Shown: positions 48,540 through 57,340 of the stretch, in pieces
How the letters are laid out: every line of letters starts with the position of its first letter
Position numbering within the stretch: position 1 is the first letter of the stretch
Position numbers and translations under genes: made by a program
Origin: Azonexus sp. R2A61
Lineage (GTDB): Bacteria > Pseudomonadota > Gammaproteobacteria > Burkholderiales > Rhodocyclaceae
DNA length: 64,000 bases
Assembly: GCF_021401135.1 (NCBI RefSeq)
Contig: NZ_JACBFO010000004.1
Location: 310,001-374,000, forward strand
Direction: 5' to 3'
The notes under the pieces: model-generated
Database searches by the model: none
Told to the model about the DNA's origin: nothing
What the model saw: the letters and a program-made list of their open reading frames with translations, nothing else

Positions 48540-48553
48540 GACGCTGATGCGTC
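48540..48553. repeat. Short inverted repeat GACGC-TGAT-GCGTC
   Basis: This is a perfect five-base inverted repeat directly upstream of the SulP gene, next to the tandem 11-bp repeats. Confidence 0.4.
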
Positions 48554-48558
48554 GTCAA

Positions 48559-48580
48559 TGTTAATCACATGTTAATCACA
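48559..48580. promoter_or_regulatory. Tandem 11-bp direct repeat, candidate ribbon-helix-helix operator
   Basis: TGTTAATCACA occurs twice in immediate succession (48559-48569 and 48570-48580). It lies between the SulP gene and the divergent ribbon-helix-helix gene, 45 bases before the latter's ATG. One-turn spacing suits side-by-side dimers. Confidence 0.6.
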
Positions 48581-48624
48581 GGCTGCTAAGATGGCGGCCG
48601 TAAAAACCGATAACAGGTCAAATC

Positions 48625-48807
48625 ATGGAGAACCGCACCGCCCGTCTGACGCTGCTGATCGATCCGCGCAAGAAGCAGATTTTCGAGGAAATCTGCGCCG
48701 CCCAGGATCTGACGCCCTCGCAGGTCGTCCGGCGATTGATCCGTCAGTACATCATCGATAACGCGGACGGGCGGGAACTGCCCGAGTGGCTCAAGCCGGG
48801 CGGCTGA
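48625..48807 (+). CDS. Ribbon-helix-helix DNA-binding protein (60 aa)
   Basis: The product has the Arc/CopG layout: a beta strand (RTARLTLLID), helix A (PRKKQIFEEICAAQ), a turn, and helix B (TPSQVVRRLIRQYII). It should bind DNA as a dimer. No toxin gene follows, so a toxin-antitoxin role is not supported. The tandem repeat upstream makes autoregulation, and possibly control of the SulP gene, likely. Confidence 0.85.
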   Translation: MENRTARLTLLIDPRKKQIFEEICAAQDLTPSQVVRRLIRQYIIDNADGRELPEWLKPGG

Positions 48808-49128
48808 TCAATCGTCGGCGGCCGGCGGCCGGCGCTCCGGATGGTGCGCCGCGATCCATTCGGCGTAGCGTTGCTGCATTTCCGGGGACTGTTTGTTCAG
48901 TTCCCGGAGAATGCGGGTGATCGCCCAGAACATGACGACCACCCCGCCGAGCAGGGCGACCACGGCATCTGCGGTCGACGTCGGAAAACCGCCAAAAAGC
49001 GCCTTGCCGGTGGCCAGCCAGCCGGCGCCCAGGGCCACGCAGGTCAGACCGAAAACATCGGCCAGCGCGTAGGCGGCAATGCGCAGCGTCAGGCGCGGGC
49101 GCGGCGGGCGGAAGGACGAATTGAGCAT
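48808..49128 (-). CDS. Small membrane protein of unknown function (106 aa)
   Basis: Two membrane helices are visible (about 16-42 and 53-74), with a basic N terminus and a charged C-terminal tail (ELNKQSPEMQQRYAEW). A GGAG ribosome-binding site lies six bases before the ATG at 49128. It converges on the ribbon-helix-helix gene with no gap. The DnaA-box-containing region is its upstream sequence. Confidence 0.78.
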   Translation of the reverse strand: MLNSSFRPPRPRLTLRIAAYALADVFGLTCVALGAGWLATGKALFGGFPTSTADAVVALLGGVVVMFWAITRILRELNKQSPEMQQRYAEWIAAHHPERRPPAADD

Positions 49129-49526
49129 GCGGCGCTCCGGAGAATTGTTTGAGAAAAGGGCTTGACAAATGCCGTGTCAAGCCAAGTTATGCACAGAATT
49201 GGCGCGTCGTTTCCGTTTGTTGAAAATTGGATTGCCGGATTTGACATATCCTGTGCGCGATTTGATATATCGTTGAAAATCAATGGCTTGCGGCATGGCT
49301 CAAGATTTGGGCAGGGTAGGGAAAAGCCTTGCCGGACCGCCACTTAGCGGATTGTCCCATGATTCATTCACAGACTTATCCACAGTTTTTGTGGATAGTT
49401 TGAAAACCCGTCGGCCGGCGCGGCGATTGGGGGGCGAACTTAAAGTAAAACCTGAGATTTGCCGCGTATTTTGTTGCGCTGCAATATCGGCAAGGGCTGA
49501 TGTTCAAGCCCTCGCCGATGTCGCCA
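49129..49526. other. Gene-free AT-richer region with DnaA-box-like sites and direct repeats
   Basis: This 398-bp gap holds no convincing gene. Features in order are: inverted repeat CTTGACA-N7-TGTCAAG (49161-49181), a DnaA box TTATGCACA (49187-49195), and paired repeats GATTTGACATATC (49238-49250) and GATTTGATATATC (49259-49271), 21 bp apart. These are followed by TCATTCACA (49364-49372), a consensus DnaA box TTATCCACA (49376-49384) and an inverted near-box TGTGGATAG (49390-49398). The last two form an inverted repeat with a five-base spacer. Confidence 0.6.
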
Positions 49527-51608
49527 TCACTTGACCCGCATGCCGGGTTGCGCACCGCTGTCGGGCGACAGCAGGTAGAGGCCCGGGGTCTTGCCGTCGA
49601 GGTCGGAGGCGGCCAGCACCATGCCCTCGGAGAGGCCGAACTTCATCTTGCGTGGCGCCAGGTTGGCGACCATCACGGTCAGCCGGCCGATCAGCTGCGC
49701 CGGGTCGTAGGCCGACTTGATGCCGGCGAAGACATTGCGCGTCTTTTCTTCGCCAATGTCCAGCGTCAGACGGACCAGCTTGTCGGCGCCTTCGACGTGC
49801 TCGGCATTGACGATCCTGGCGATGCGCAGGTCGACCTTCATGAAGTCGTCGATGGTGCACAGGCCGTCGGTGCTGGCCGGGGCGGCTTCGGCCGGCTTGG
49901 CGGTTTTTGCTGTTTTTCCGGCGTCGACCGCAGCAACCGGGGCCAGCGACTGCTTGTTGGCTTCGATCAGCGCCTCGATCTGCTTGCCGTCGACGCGCGT
50001 CATCAGGTGGCTGTAGGCGTTGATCGCGTGGCCGCCGGCGAGCAGCGTGCCGGCGTCGGCCCAGGTCAGCGGCGCCAGGTTCATGAAGGCCTCGACCTTG
50101 GCGGCGGTGGCCGGCAGCACCGGCTTGAGCAGCACGGTGAGCAGGCGGAACAGGTTGAGCGCGTTCGAGCAGGCGGCGTGCAGTTCGCTGTCCTTGCCTT
50201 CCTGCTTGGCCAGTTCCCAGGGCTTGACGCTGTCGACGTACTGGTTGGCGCCGTCGGTCAGGACCATGATCTCGCGGATCGCCTTGCTGAATTCGCGGGC
50301 TTCGAACAGTTCGGCAACGCGCGGCGCCGCCTCGCGAATGGCGCGGATCGCCGGCAGGCTGTCGTCGGCCGGCGCCAGTTGCCCGTTGAAGCGCTTGGCG
50401 ATGAAACCGGCGGCGCGGCTGGCGATGTTGACGTACTTGCCGACCAGGTCCGAATTCACCCGAGCGACGAAGTCGTCGAAGCTGAGGTCGATGTCTTCCA
50501 TCGTGTTCGACAGCTTGGCGGCGAAGTAGTAGCGCAGCCATTCCGGGTTCATGCCGCTGTTGAGGAAGCTCTCGGCGGTGATGAAGGTGCCGCGCGATTT
50601 CGACATTTTTGCGCCGTCGACCGTCAGAAAGCCGTGCGCGAAGATCTTGGTCGGCGTGCGGAAGCCGGCATGCTGCAGCTCGGCCGGCCAGAACAGCGCG
50701 TGGAAGTAGAGGATGTCCTTGCCGATGAAGTGGTACAGCTCGGTCGTCGAATCCTTGTTGAAGAACTCGTCGAAATCGAGGCCCTTCTGCGCGCACAGGT
50801 TGCGGAACGACCCCATGTAGCCAATCGGCGCGTCGAGCCAGACGTAGAAGTACTTGCCCGGCGCGTCGGGAATCTCGAAACCGAAGTAGGGCGCGTCGCG
50901 CGAGATGTCCCAGTCGGTCAGCCTGTTGTCGCCGGGGGCACCCAGCCATTCCTGCATCTTGTTGGCGGCTTCGGCCTGCAGTACGCCGCTGCTGGTGTAT
51001 TCGCGCAGGAAGGCTTCGCAGCGCGGGTCGGAGAGCTTGAAGAAGTAGTGGTCGGAGTGGCGCAGTTCCGGCTTGGCGCCGGAGACGGCCGAGAACGGCT
51101 CGATCAGGTCGGTCGGCGCGTAGGCGGCGCCGCAGACCTCGCAGTTGTCGCCGTACTGGTCCTTGGCGTGGCACTTCGGGCACTCGCCCTTGATGAAGCG
51201 GTCGGGCAGGAACATGTGCTTGACCGGGTCGTAGTACTGCTCGATCGAGCGTACCTCGATCAGGCCGGCGGCCTTGAGCTTGCCGTAGATGTCGTTGGCG
51301 CATTCGCGGGTTTCCGGCGAGTGCGTGCTGTAGTAATTGTCGAAGCCGACCAGGAAGCCGGCGAAGTCGCGCGAATGCTCGCCATGCACGCGGGCGATCA
51401 GCTGTTCCGGCGTGATCCCTTCCTTTTCGGCGCGGAGCATGATCGGCGTGCCGTGCGTGTCGTCGGCGCAGACGTACCAGCACTCGTTGCCGGACATCTT
51501 CTGGAAACGCACCCAGATGTCGGTCTGGATGTATTCGACGAGGTGGCCGAGGTGGATGGCGCCGTTGGCGTAAGGCAGGGCGGAGGTGACGAGGATCTTG
51601 CGCGACAT
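49527..51608 (-). CDS. metG: Methionyl-tRNA synthetase MetG
   Basis: This class I synthetase has 693 residues. HLGH is at 19-22, a zinc knuckle (CPKC...CEVC) lies near 145-160, [10 protein letters not shown] near 335, and a C-terminal EMAPII-like tRNA-binding domain (about 590-693, starting [16 protein letters not shown]). The linker between anticodon and EMAPII domains ([17 protein letters not shown]) is low-complexity. Its DNA carries a partial copy of the window's palindrome (GTTGCTGCGGTCGAC on the coding strand). Confidence 0.98.
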   Translation of the reverse strand: MSRKILVTSALPYANGAIHLGHLVEYIQTDIWVRFQKMSGNECWYVCADDTHGTPIMLRAEKEGITPEQLIARVHGEHSRDFAGFLVGFDNYYSTHSPETRECANDIYGKLKAAGLIEVRSIEQYYDPVKHMFLPDRFIKGECPKCHAKDQYGDNCEVCGAAYAPTDLIEPFSAVSGAKPELRHSDHYFFKLSDPRCEAFLREYTSSGVLQAEAANKMQEWLGAPGDNRLTDWDISRDAPYFGFEIPDAPGKYFYVWLDAPIGYMGSFRNLCAQKGLDFDEFFNKDSTTELYHFIGKDILYFHALFWPAELQHAGFRTPTKIFAHGFLTVDGAKMSKSRGTFITAESFLNSGMNPEWLRYYFAAKLSNTMEDIDLSFDDFVARVNSDLVGKYVNIASRAAGFIAKRFNGQLAPADDSLPAIRAIREAAPRVAELFEAREFSKAIREIMVLTDGANQYVDSVKPWELAKQEGKDSELHAACSNALNLFRLLTVLLKPVLPATAAKVEAFMNLAPLTWADAGTLLAGGHAINAYSHLMTRVDGKQIEALIEANKQSLAPVAAVDAGKTAKTAKPAEAAPASTDGLCTIDDFMKVDLRIARIVNAEHVEGADKLVRLTLDIGEEKTRNVFAGIKSAYDPAQLIGRLTVMVANLAPRKMKFGLSEGMVLAASDLDGKTPGLYLLSPDSGAQPGMRVK

Positions 51609-51777
51609 GGCGAATGCTTCGTTGCTGGGAAAGCGCGCATTTTACCGCGGGCGGACGGGTGTCGTCCCGGCTGCGCCGGTATCGAAAGTAAACGAATGTG
51701 AAAACTTGGAAAGAATGTGGCGACTTGCATTGCCGCTGGCATGTGCACTGGGCATCATGCCGGGTGGAGGATTGATC

Positions 51778-52464
51778 ATGAAATTTGCCATCATCGAAGA
51801 CAGCCGCAGCCAGGCCGAAGTGCTGAAAGCCCTGCTCAGGAGCGAAGGACATCAGGTCGAGGTGTTTGCCGACGGCGCCAGTTTCCTGGCGGCGATCGAG
51901 ACGCGCAGCTTCGATTTCTACCTGGTCGACTGGATGTTGCCCGACATCGATGGCGACGTACTGGTCACCCGGGTGCGCGAACGTTTCGGCTGGGAGGTTC
52001 CCGTCATGGTGTGCACCGCGCGGACCGACGAGGAGTGCGCCGCGGACATGCTGCGCCTGGGGGCGGACGATTTCGTGCCCAAACCGGTCCGCTACATGGA
52101 ATTCATGGCGCGTGTCGACGCATTGTTGCGGCGTCGCCGGGTGCGGGTGCCCAGCGAACTGCACGTCGGGAACATCGATGTCGATCTGGATGGTCGGCGC
52201 ATCCTGATGGCCGGCGCACCGATCGAACTGACGCAGCGGGAATACGACCTGGCGGTGGTTTTCCTGCGTAACGTCGGCCGGGTGATGCCGCGCGAGGAAC
52301 TGCTGAGCTCCATCTGGGCGCGCGAAGCCGACGTCGATACCCGGACCGTGGACACGCACGCCAGCCGCCTGCGCAAGAAGCTGGGACTGGCGGGCGAAAG
52401 CGGCTTGATGCTGACCTCGGTCTATGGTCAGGGCTATCGTCTCGACACCGTGCAGGCGGGCTGA
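51778..52464 (+). CDS. OmpR/PhoB-family response regulator
   Basis: The 228-residue protein has a receiver domain (phospho-acceptor Asp51 in YLVDWMLPDIDG) and a C-terminal winged helix (TQREYDLAVVFLRNVGRVMPREELL...VDTHASRLRKKL...YGQGYRL). A strong GGAGG ribosome-binding site precedes the ATG at 51778. No histidine kinase is adjacent, so it is an orphan here. It diverges from metG and precedes apbC. Confidence 0.94.
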   Translation: MKFAIIEDSRSQAEVLKALLRSEGHQVEVFADGASFLAAIETRSFDFYLVDWMLPDIDGDVLVTRVRERFGWEVPVMVCTARTDEECAADMLRLGADDFVPKPVRYMEFMARVDALLRRRRVRVPSELHVGNIDVDLDGRRILMAGAPIELTQREYDLAVVFLRNVGRVMPREELLSSIWAREADVDTRTVDTHASRLRKKLGLAGESGLMLTSVYGQGYRLDTVQAG

Positions 52465-52483
52465 AGCGGGTCGGCGATTCGGC

Positions 52484-52489
52484 TATACT
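52484..52489 (+). promoter_or_regulatory. Candidate -10 element for apbC
   Basis: TATACT lies 46 bases before the apbC ATG, in the gap after the response-regulator gene. The -35 region is not clear. Confidence 0.3.
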
Positions 52490-52535
52490 CCAGCAGTTCG
52501 GTCGGGTATTCCGGCCGTTACCCAACGGAGCAGAT

Positions 52536-53627
52536 ATGAGCGTCACGGAACAGCAGGTCAAGGCCGCCCTCGAGAATGCGGTCGACCCGAATACGGGCAA
52601 GAATTTCGTCGCCGGCAAGGCCCTGAAGAACCTGAAGCTGGACGGCGGCAATGTCGCCTTCGACATCGAGCTGGGTTATCCGGCGAACAGCCAGATTGAA
52701 ATCATCCGCCGGCAGGTGACCGAGGCCGTCGCTGCGGTGCCGGGCGTGGCCCAGGTGTCCGCCAATGTTTACAGCCGGATCGTCGCCCATTCGGTGCAAC
52801 TCGGCGTCAAGCTGCTGCCCGGCGTGAAGAACATCATCGCCGTGGCTTCCGGCAAGGGCGGCGTCGGCAAGAGCACGACGGCGGTCAACCTGGCGCTGGC
52901 ACTGGCCCAGGAAGGCGCCCGGGTCGGCATCCTGGATGCCGACATCTACGGGCCATCGCAGCCGCAGATGCTCGGCCTGGCCGGACGGCAGCCGGATTCG
53001 AAGGACGGCAAGACGATGGAGCCGCTCGAGGCTTACGGGGTGCAGGCAATCTCGATCGGTTTCATGGTCGACGTCGAAACGCCGATGGTCTGGCGTGGCC
53101 CGATGGTTGTCCAGGCGCTCGACCAGATGCTCAACCAGACCAACTGGCAGGATCTCGATTATCTGGTCGTCGACATGCCGCCGGGCACCGGCGACATCCA
53201 GTTGTCGCTGGCCCAGAAGGTGCCGGTCACCGGTGCCGTGATCGTCACGACGCCGCAGGACATCGCCCTGATCGATGCCCGCAAGGGCTTGAAGATGTTC
53301 GAGAAGGTCAATATCCCGATCATCGGCATCGTCGAAAACATGAGCATCCATGTTTGTTCGAATTGCGGCCATGCCGAACACATTTTCGGCGAAGGCGGCG
53401 GCGAGCAGATGTGCAAGGACTATGGCACCGAATTCCTCGGCAGTCTGCCGCTGGAAATGTCCATCCGCCAGATGGCCGACGGCGGCAAGCCGACGGTGGT
53501 CGGGGCGCCTGAGTCGAAGGTTGCAGAAATCTATCGCGGCATCGCCCGCCGGGTCGCCGTGCGGATTGCCGAGAAGGCCAAGGACATGAGTTCGAAGTTC
53601 CCCAACATCGTCGTGCAGAACACCTGA
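52536..53627 (+). CDS. apbC: Iron-sulfur cluster carrier protein ApbC (Mrp)
   Basis: This P-loop NTPase carries Fe-S clusters to apoproteins. The 363 residues include an N-terminal MIP18/DUF59 domain (about 5-85), a deviant Walker A GKGGVGKST at 106-114, and the cluster-binding CxxC at Cys274/Cys277 in HVCSNCGH. It is intact. The metG-apbC-dcd order is common in betaproteobacteria. Confidence 0.97.
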   Translation: MSVTEQQVKAALENAVDPNTGKNFVAGKALKNLKLDGGNVAFDIELGYPANSQIEIIRRQVTEAVAAVPGVAQVSANVYSRIVAHSVQLGVKLLPGVKNIIAVASGKGGVGKSTTAVNLALALAQEGARVGILDADIYGPSQPQMLGLAGRQPDSKDGKTMEPLEAYGVQAISIGFMVDVETPMVWRGPMVVQALDQMLNQTNWQDLDYLVVDMPPGTGDIQLSLAQKVPVTGAVIVTTPQDIALIDARKGLKMFEKVNIPIIGIVENMSIHVCSNCGHAEHIFGEGGGEQMCKDYGTEFLGSLPLEMSIRQMADGGKPTVVGAPESKVAEIYRGIARRVAVRIAEKAKDMSSKFPNIVVQNT

Positions 53628-53659
53628 TTTTTGTCGACAAAACGCTGGGCAAAGGCGGG

Positions 53660-53665
53660 TAGAAT
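53660..53665 (+). promoter_or_regulatory. Candidate -10 element for dcd
   Basis: TAGAAT in the context GGGTAGAATCCCGCC lies 36 bases before the dcd ATG. A TTGACCGCA palindrome half-site follows it, directly before the gene. Confidence 0.3.
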
Positions 53666-53701
53666 CCCGCCTTTATTTTTGGTTGACCGCAGGATTCCCG
53701 T

Positions 53702-54268
53702 ATGGCCATCAAATCGGACAAGTGGATACGCCGCATGGCGGAAGAGCACGGCATGATCGAGCCCTTCGAGCCGGGCCTGGTGCGCGAGGCAAACGGCCAG
53801 AAGATCGTTTCCTACGGCACCTCGAGCTACGGTTACGACATCCGCTGCGCGCGCGAATTCAAGGTGTTTACCAATATCAACTCGACCGTCGTCGATCCGA
53901 AGCAGTTCGATGAAAAGAACTACGTCGACATCGAGGGCGACTACTGCATCATTCCGCCCAACTCCTTTGCCCTGGCGCGCACCGTCGAGTATTTTCGCAT
54001 TCCGCGTTCGGTGCTGACCGTCTGCCTCGGCAAATCGACCTATGCGCGCTGCGGCATCATCGTCAATGTGACCCCGTTCGAACCGGAATGGGAAGGCTAC
54101 GTGACGCTGGAGTTTTCCAACACCACGCCGCTGCCGGCCAAGATTTACGCTGGTGAGGGCTGTGCCCAGGTGCTGTTCTTCGAGTCCGACGAAATCTGCG
54201 AGACCTCCTACCGCGACCGCGGCGGCAAATATCAGGGCCAGGTGGGTGTCACCCTGCCCAAGATCTGA
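53702..54268 (+). CDS. dcd: dCTP deaminase Dcd
   Basis: Dcd deaminates dCTP to dUTP, feeding dTMP synthesis. The 188-residue length matches the family. Visible motifs are the phosphate-binding [10 protein letters not shown] and the active-site [19 protein letters not shown], with its catalytic Glu. thyA, which uses the resulting dUMP, lies 8 kb away in this window. Confidence 0.97.
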   Translation: MAIKSDKWIRRMAEEHGMIEPFEPGLVREANGQKIVSYGTSSYGYDIRCAREFKVFTNINSTVVDPKQFDEKNYVDIEGDYCIIPPNSFALARTVEYFRIPRSVLTVCLGKSTYARCGIIVNVTPFEPEWEGYVTLEFSNTTPLPAKIYAGEGCAQVLFFESDEICETSYRDRGGKYQGQVGVTLPKI

Positions 54269-54299
54269 CGCCGTCCGGTAACGAAACCGACTTATCCTT

Positions 54300-54327
54300 C
54301 GACCCGCTGCGGCGGGTCGCCGCTTTT
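54300..54327 (+). terminator. Terminator-like hairpin after dcd
   Basis: An eight-base stem CGACCCGC/GCGGGTCG with a four-base loop is followed by CCGCTTTT. It lies 31 bases after the dcd stop codon and just before the decarboxylase start, so it could also attenuate readthrough. Confidence 0.45.
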
Positions 54328-54338
54328 GGGGATACACC

Positions 54339-56570
54339 ATGCGCTTCCATTTCCCGGTCATCATCATCGATGAAGACTTCCGTTCCGAAAACGCCTCCGG
54401 GCTGGGTATCCGGGCGCTGGCCGACGCCTTGCAGAGCGAGGGGCTGGAAGTGCTCGGCGTCACCAGCTACGGTGACCTGACCTCGTTCGCCCAGCAGCAA
54501 AGCCGGGCATCGGCCTTCATTCTGTCGATCGACGACGAGGAACTGGCGCTCGAACCGGAAGAGACGCTCGCCGAACTGCGCGCCTTCGTCGGCGAAATCC
54601 GCCACAAGAACGCCGAAATCCCGATCTTCCTGCACGGCGAGACGCGCACCAGCCGCCACATCCCGAACGACATCCTGCGCGAGCTGCACGGTTTCATCCA
54701 CATGCACGAGGACACGCCGGAGTTCATCGCCCGCAACATCAAGCGCGAGGCGCATGCCTATCTCGACAGCCTGCCGCCGCCCTTCTTCCGCGCGCTGACG
54801 CATTACGCCGCCGACGGTTCCTATTCCTGGCACTGCCCCGGCCACTCGGGCGGCGTCGCCTTCCTGAAGTCGCCGGTCGGCCAGATGTTCCACCAGTTCT
54901 TCGGCGAGAACATGCTGCGTGCCGACGTCTGCAATGCCGTGGAAGAGCTCGGCCAGCTGCTCGACCACACCGGCCCGGTGGCCGCTTCCGAGCGCAACGC
55001 GGCGCGTATCTTCAACTGCGACCACCTCTACTTCGTCACCAACGGCACTTCGACCTCGAACAAGATCGTCTGGAACTCGACCGTGGCGCCGGGCGACATC
55101 GTTGTCGTCGACCGCAACTGCCACAAGTCGATCCTGCACTCGATCATCATGACCGGCGCCATCCCGGTGTTCCTGATGCCGACGCGCAACAACTTCGGCA
55201 TCATCGGGCCGATCCCGAAGAGCGAGTTCGCCTGGGAAAACATCCAGAAGAAAATCGACGCCAATCCCTTCATCGAGGACAAGACGGCGAAGCCGCGCGT
55301 GCTCACCATCACCCAGTCGACCTACGACGGCGTGCTCTACAACGTCGAGGACATCAAGGAAATGCTCGACGGCCGCATCGACACCCTGCACTTCGACGAA
55401 GCCTGGCTGCCGCACGCCGCCTTCCACGATTTCTACGGCGATTACCACGCCATCGGCGCCGATCGCCAGCGCTGCAAGGAATCGATGATCTTCGCCACGC
55501 AGTCCACGCACAAGCTGCTCGCCGGTCTCTCGCAGGCCTCGCAGATCCTCGTCCAGGATTGCCAGGAGCGCCAGCTCGACCGCGATGCCTTCAACGAGGC
55601 CTACCTGATGCATACCTCGACCTCGCCGCAGTACTCGATCATCGCCTCCTGCGACGTCGCCGCGGCGATGATGGAAGCGCCCGGCGGCACCGCGCTGGTC
55701 GAGGAATCGATTGCCGAGGCGCTCGACTTCCGCCGCGCCATGCGCAAGGTCGACGAGGAATGGGGCACCGGCTGGTGGTTCAAGGTCTGGGGCCCGGACG
55801 ACCTGTCCGAGGAAGGCATCGAAGAGCGCGACGCCTGGATGCTCAAGCCCGGCCACCGCTGGCACGGCTTCGGCAAGCTCGCCGAAGGCTTCAACATGCT
55901 CGACCCGATCAAGGCGACGATCATCACCCCGGGCCTCGACGTCGATGGCGACTTCGGCGAGCGCGGCATTCCGGCGGCGATCGTCACCAAGTACCTCGCC
56001 GAACACGGCGTCATCGTCGAGAAGTGCGGCCTCTACAGCTTCTTCATCATGTTCACCATCGGCATCACCAAGGGCCGCTGGAACACGCTGGTCACCGCGC
56101 TGCAGCAGTTCAAGGACGATTACGACAAGAACCAGCCACTGTGGAAGGTGCTGCCCGAGTTCGTGCAGAAGAATCCGCGCTACGAGCGCATGGGGCTGAA
56201 GGACCTGTGCAAGCAGATTCACGCGGTGTACAAGGAAAACGACGTGGCCCGCCTGACCACCGAGATGTACCTCTCGGACATGGTGCCGGCGATGCGTCCG
56301 GCCGACGCCTGGGCGCGCATGGCGCACCGCGAGATCGAGCGCGTCCGCCTCGACGAGCTCGAAGGGCGCATCACCTCGGTACTGCTGACCCCCTATCCGC
56401 CGGGCATTCCGCTGCTGATCCCGGGCGAGCGCTTCAACGCCACCATCGTCCGCTACCTTAAGTTCGCGCGCGACTTCAACGCCCGCTTCCCCGGCTTCGA
56501 GACCGACATCCACGGGCTGGTCAAGCGCGAGGACGGCGAGTACTACGTCGACTGCGTGCGCCAGGGCTAA
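54339..56570 (+). CDS. Pyridoxal-phosphate Orn/Lys/Arg decarboxylase (large type)
   Basis: This 743-residue protein has an N-terminal receiver-like wing domain, a fold-type I PLP core and a C-terminal domain. The PLP lysine is Lys392 in STHKLLAGLSQ, and the aspartate motif is FDEAWLPHAAFHDFYG. Both length and Lys position lie closer to E. coli arginine decarboxylase AdiA than to lysine decarboxylase, but sequence alone does not settle the substrate. No antiporter gene is adjacent, so an acid-resistance role is not supported. The FecR gene starts four bases after its stop codon. Confidence 0.92.
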   Translation: MRFHFPVIIIDEDFRSENASGLGIRALADALQSEGLEVLGVTSYGDLTSFAQQQSRASAFILSIDDEELALEPEETLAELRAFVGEIRHKNAEIPIFLHGETRTSRHIPNDILRELHGFIHMHEDTPEFIARNIKREAHAYLDSLPPPFFRALTHYAADGSYSWHCPGHSGGVAFLKSPVGQMFHQFFGENMLRADVCNAVEELGQLLDHTGPVAASERNAARIFNCDHLYFVTNGTSTSNKIVWNSTVAPGDIVVVDRNCHKSILHSIIMTGAIPVFLMPTRNNFGIIGPIPKSEFAWENIQKKIDANPFIEDKTAKPRVLTITQSTYDGVLYNVEDIKEMLDGRIDTLHFDEAWLPHAAFHDFYGDYHAIGADRQRCKESMIFATQSTHKLLAGLSQASQILVQDCQERQLDRDAFNEAYLMHTSTSPQYSIIASCDVAAAMMEAPGGTALVEESIAEALDFRRAMRKVDEEWGTGWWFKVWGPDDLSEEGIEERDAWMLKPGHRWHGFGKLAEGFNMLDPIKATIITPGLDVDGDFGERGIPAAIVTKYLAEHGVIVEKCGLYSFFIMFTIGITKGRWNTLVTALQQFKDDYDKNQPLWKVLPEFVQKNPRYERMGLKDLCKQIHAVYKENDVARLTTEMYLSDMVPAMRPADAWARMAHREIERVRLDELEGRITSVLLTPYPPGIPLLIPGERFNATIVRYLKFARDFNARFPGFETDIHGLVKREDGEYYVDCVRQG

Positions 56571-56573
56571 GCC

Positions 56574-57287
56574 ATGCGCCGCCTCCTCTGCCTGATCTTC
56601 GCGCTGCTCTGTTGCGGCCATGCCTGGGCCGAGGTGGCTGCCAATGTGGTGTTTTTTACTGGTCAGCCGACGTTGACCGCAGCCGACGGGAAAACCCGGA
56701 AGCTGGCACGCGGCGACGAGGTGCGCGACGGCGAGACGATCGATACCGGCGACGGACGTGTGCAGTTGCGTTTTCGCGATGGCGCAACGATGTCGCTGCA
56801 ACCGGCGACGCGTTTCCGGGTCGAGCGTTTCCGTTTCTCGGGGCCCGATGGCGGCGAAGCCGACGGGGTGGTGATGACCCTGGTCAAGGGCGCGCTGCGC
56901 ACGGTGACCGGTCTGCTCGGCAAGCGTGACCGTACGCAGTACAAGGTCGGAACGACGGTCGCGACGATCGGCATCCGCGGCACCGAATATGGCGCAGTGC
57001 TTGATGGTTCGGGGCTGACCGTGACGACCTACGTCGGGGTGGTCGAGGTCTGTAGCCAGGTGGGTTGTGTCGATGTCGAAGCTGGCCGCGCCGTCTGGGT
57101 TCGCGCGGCCAACGCCAAGCCCGAGTTGCGCGACGCCGGCGCCATGCGGAGCGAGATCAGCGCCGGCGATGTGATCCCCGAAGCGCCGATCGGCGGCTCG
57201 GCCGGCGTGCCATCGTCGGCAACGCCATCGGCCCCGACAACGACGACAAGCCCGACGTCCTCCCCGAGAGGGGGCGGAAAAATCTGA
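56574..57287 (+). CDS. FecR-domain secreted protein 1
   Basis: The 237-residue protein has a signal peptide (cleavage near AWA, about residue 19), a FecR domain (about 40-135, GDEVRDGETIDTGDGRVQLRF to VATIGIRGTEYG) and a Pro/Ser/Thr-rich tail ending RGGGKI. Unlike classical FecR it has no cytoplasmic anti-sigma region and no sigma factor nearby. The FecR domain is closely similar to that of the protein encoded at 58668, indicating duplication. Confidence 0.9.
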   Translation: MRRLLCLIFALLCCGHAWAEVAANVVFFTGQPTLTAADGKTRKLARGDEVRDGETIDTGDGRVQLRFRDGATMSLQPATRFRVERFRFSGPDGGEADGVVMTLVKGALRTVTGLLGKRDRTQYKVGTTVATIGIRGTEYGAVLDGSGLTVTTYVGVVEVCSQVGCVDVEAGRAVWVRAANAKPELRDAGAMRSEISAGDVIPEAPIGGSAGVPSSATPSAPTTTTSPTSSPRGGGKI

Positions 57288-57340
57288 TGTGAAATCGTGT
57301 AAAGTCCTGACCGGGTTCGGGGGCTTTCGTGAGGACGGGG

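Noticed and set aside
48625-49128. Ribbon-helix-helix gene plus small membrane gene as a toxin-antitoxin pair
   Set aside because: The two genes are convergent, not an operon, and the membrane protein does not resemble a known toxin.
49283-49534. A short plus-strand frame in the DnaA-box region
   Set aside because: It has no ribosome-binding site or family resemblance and crosses the metG 3' end.
54249-56801. An 850-codon minus-strand frame opposite the decarboxylase
   Set aside because: It is an antisense artefact of codon bias in the PLP decarboxylase, which has all expected motifs on the plus strand.
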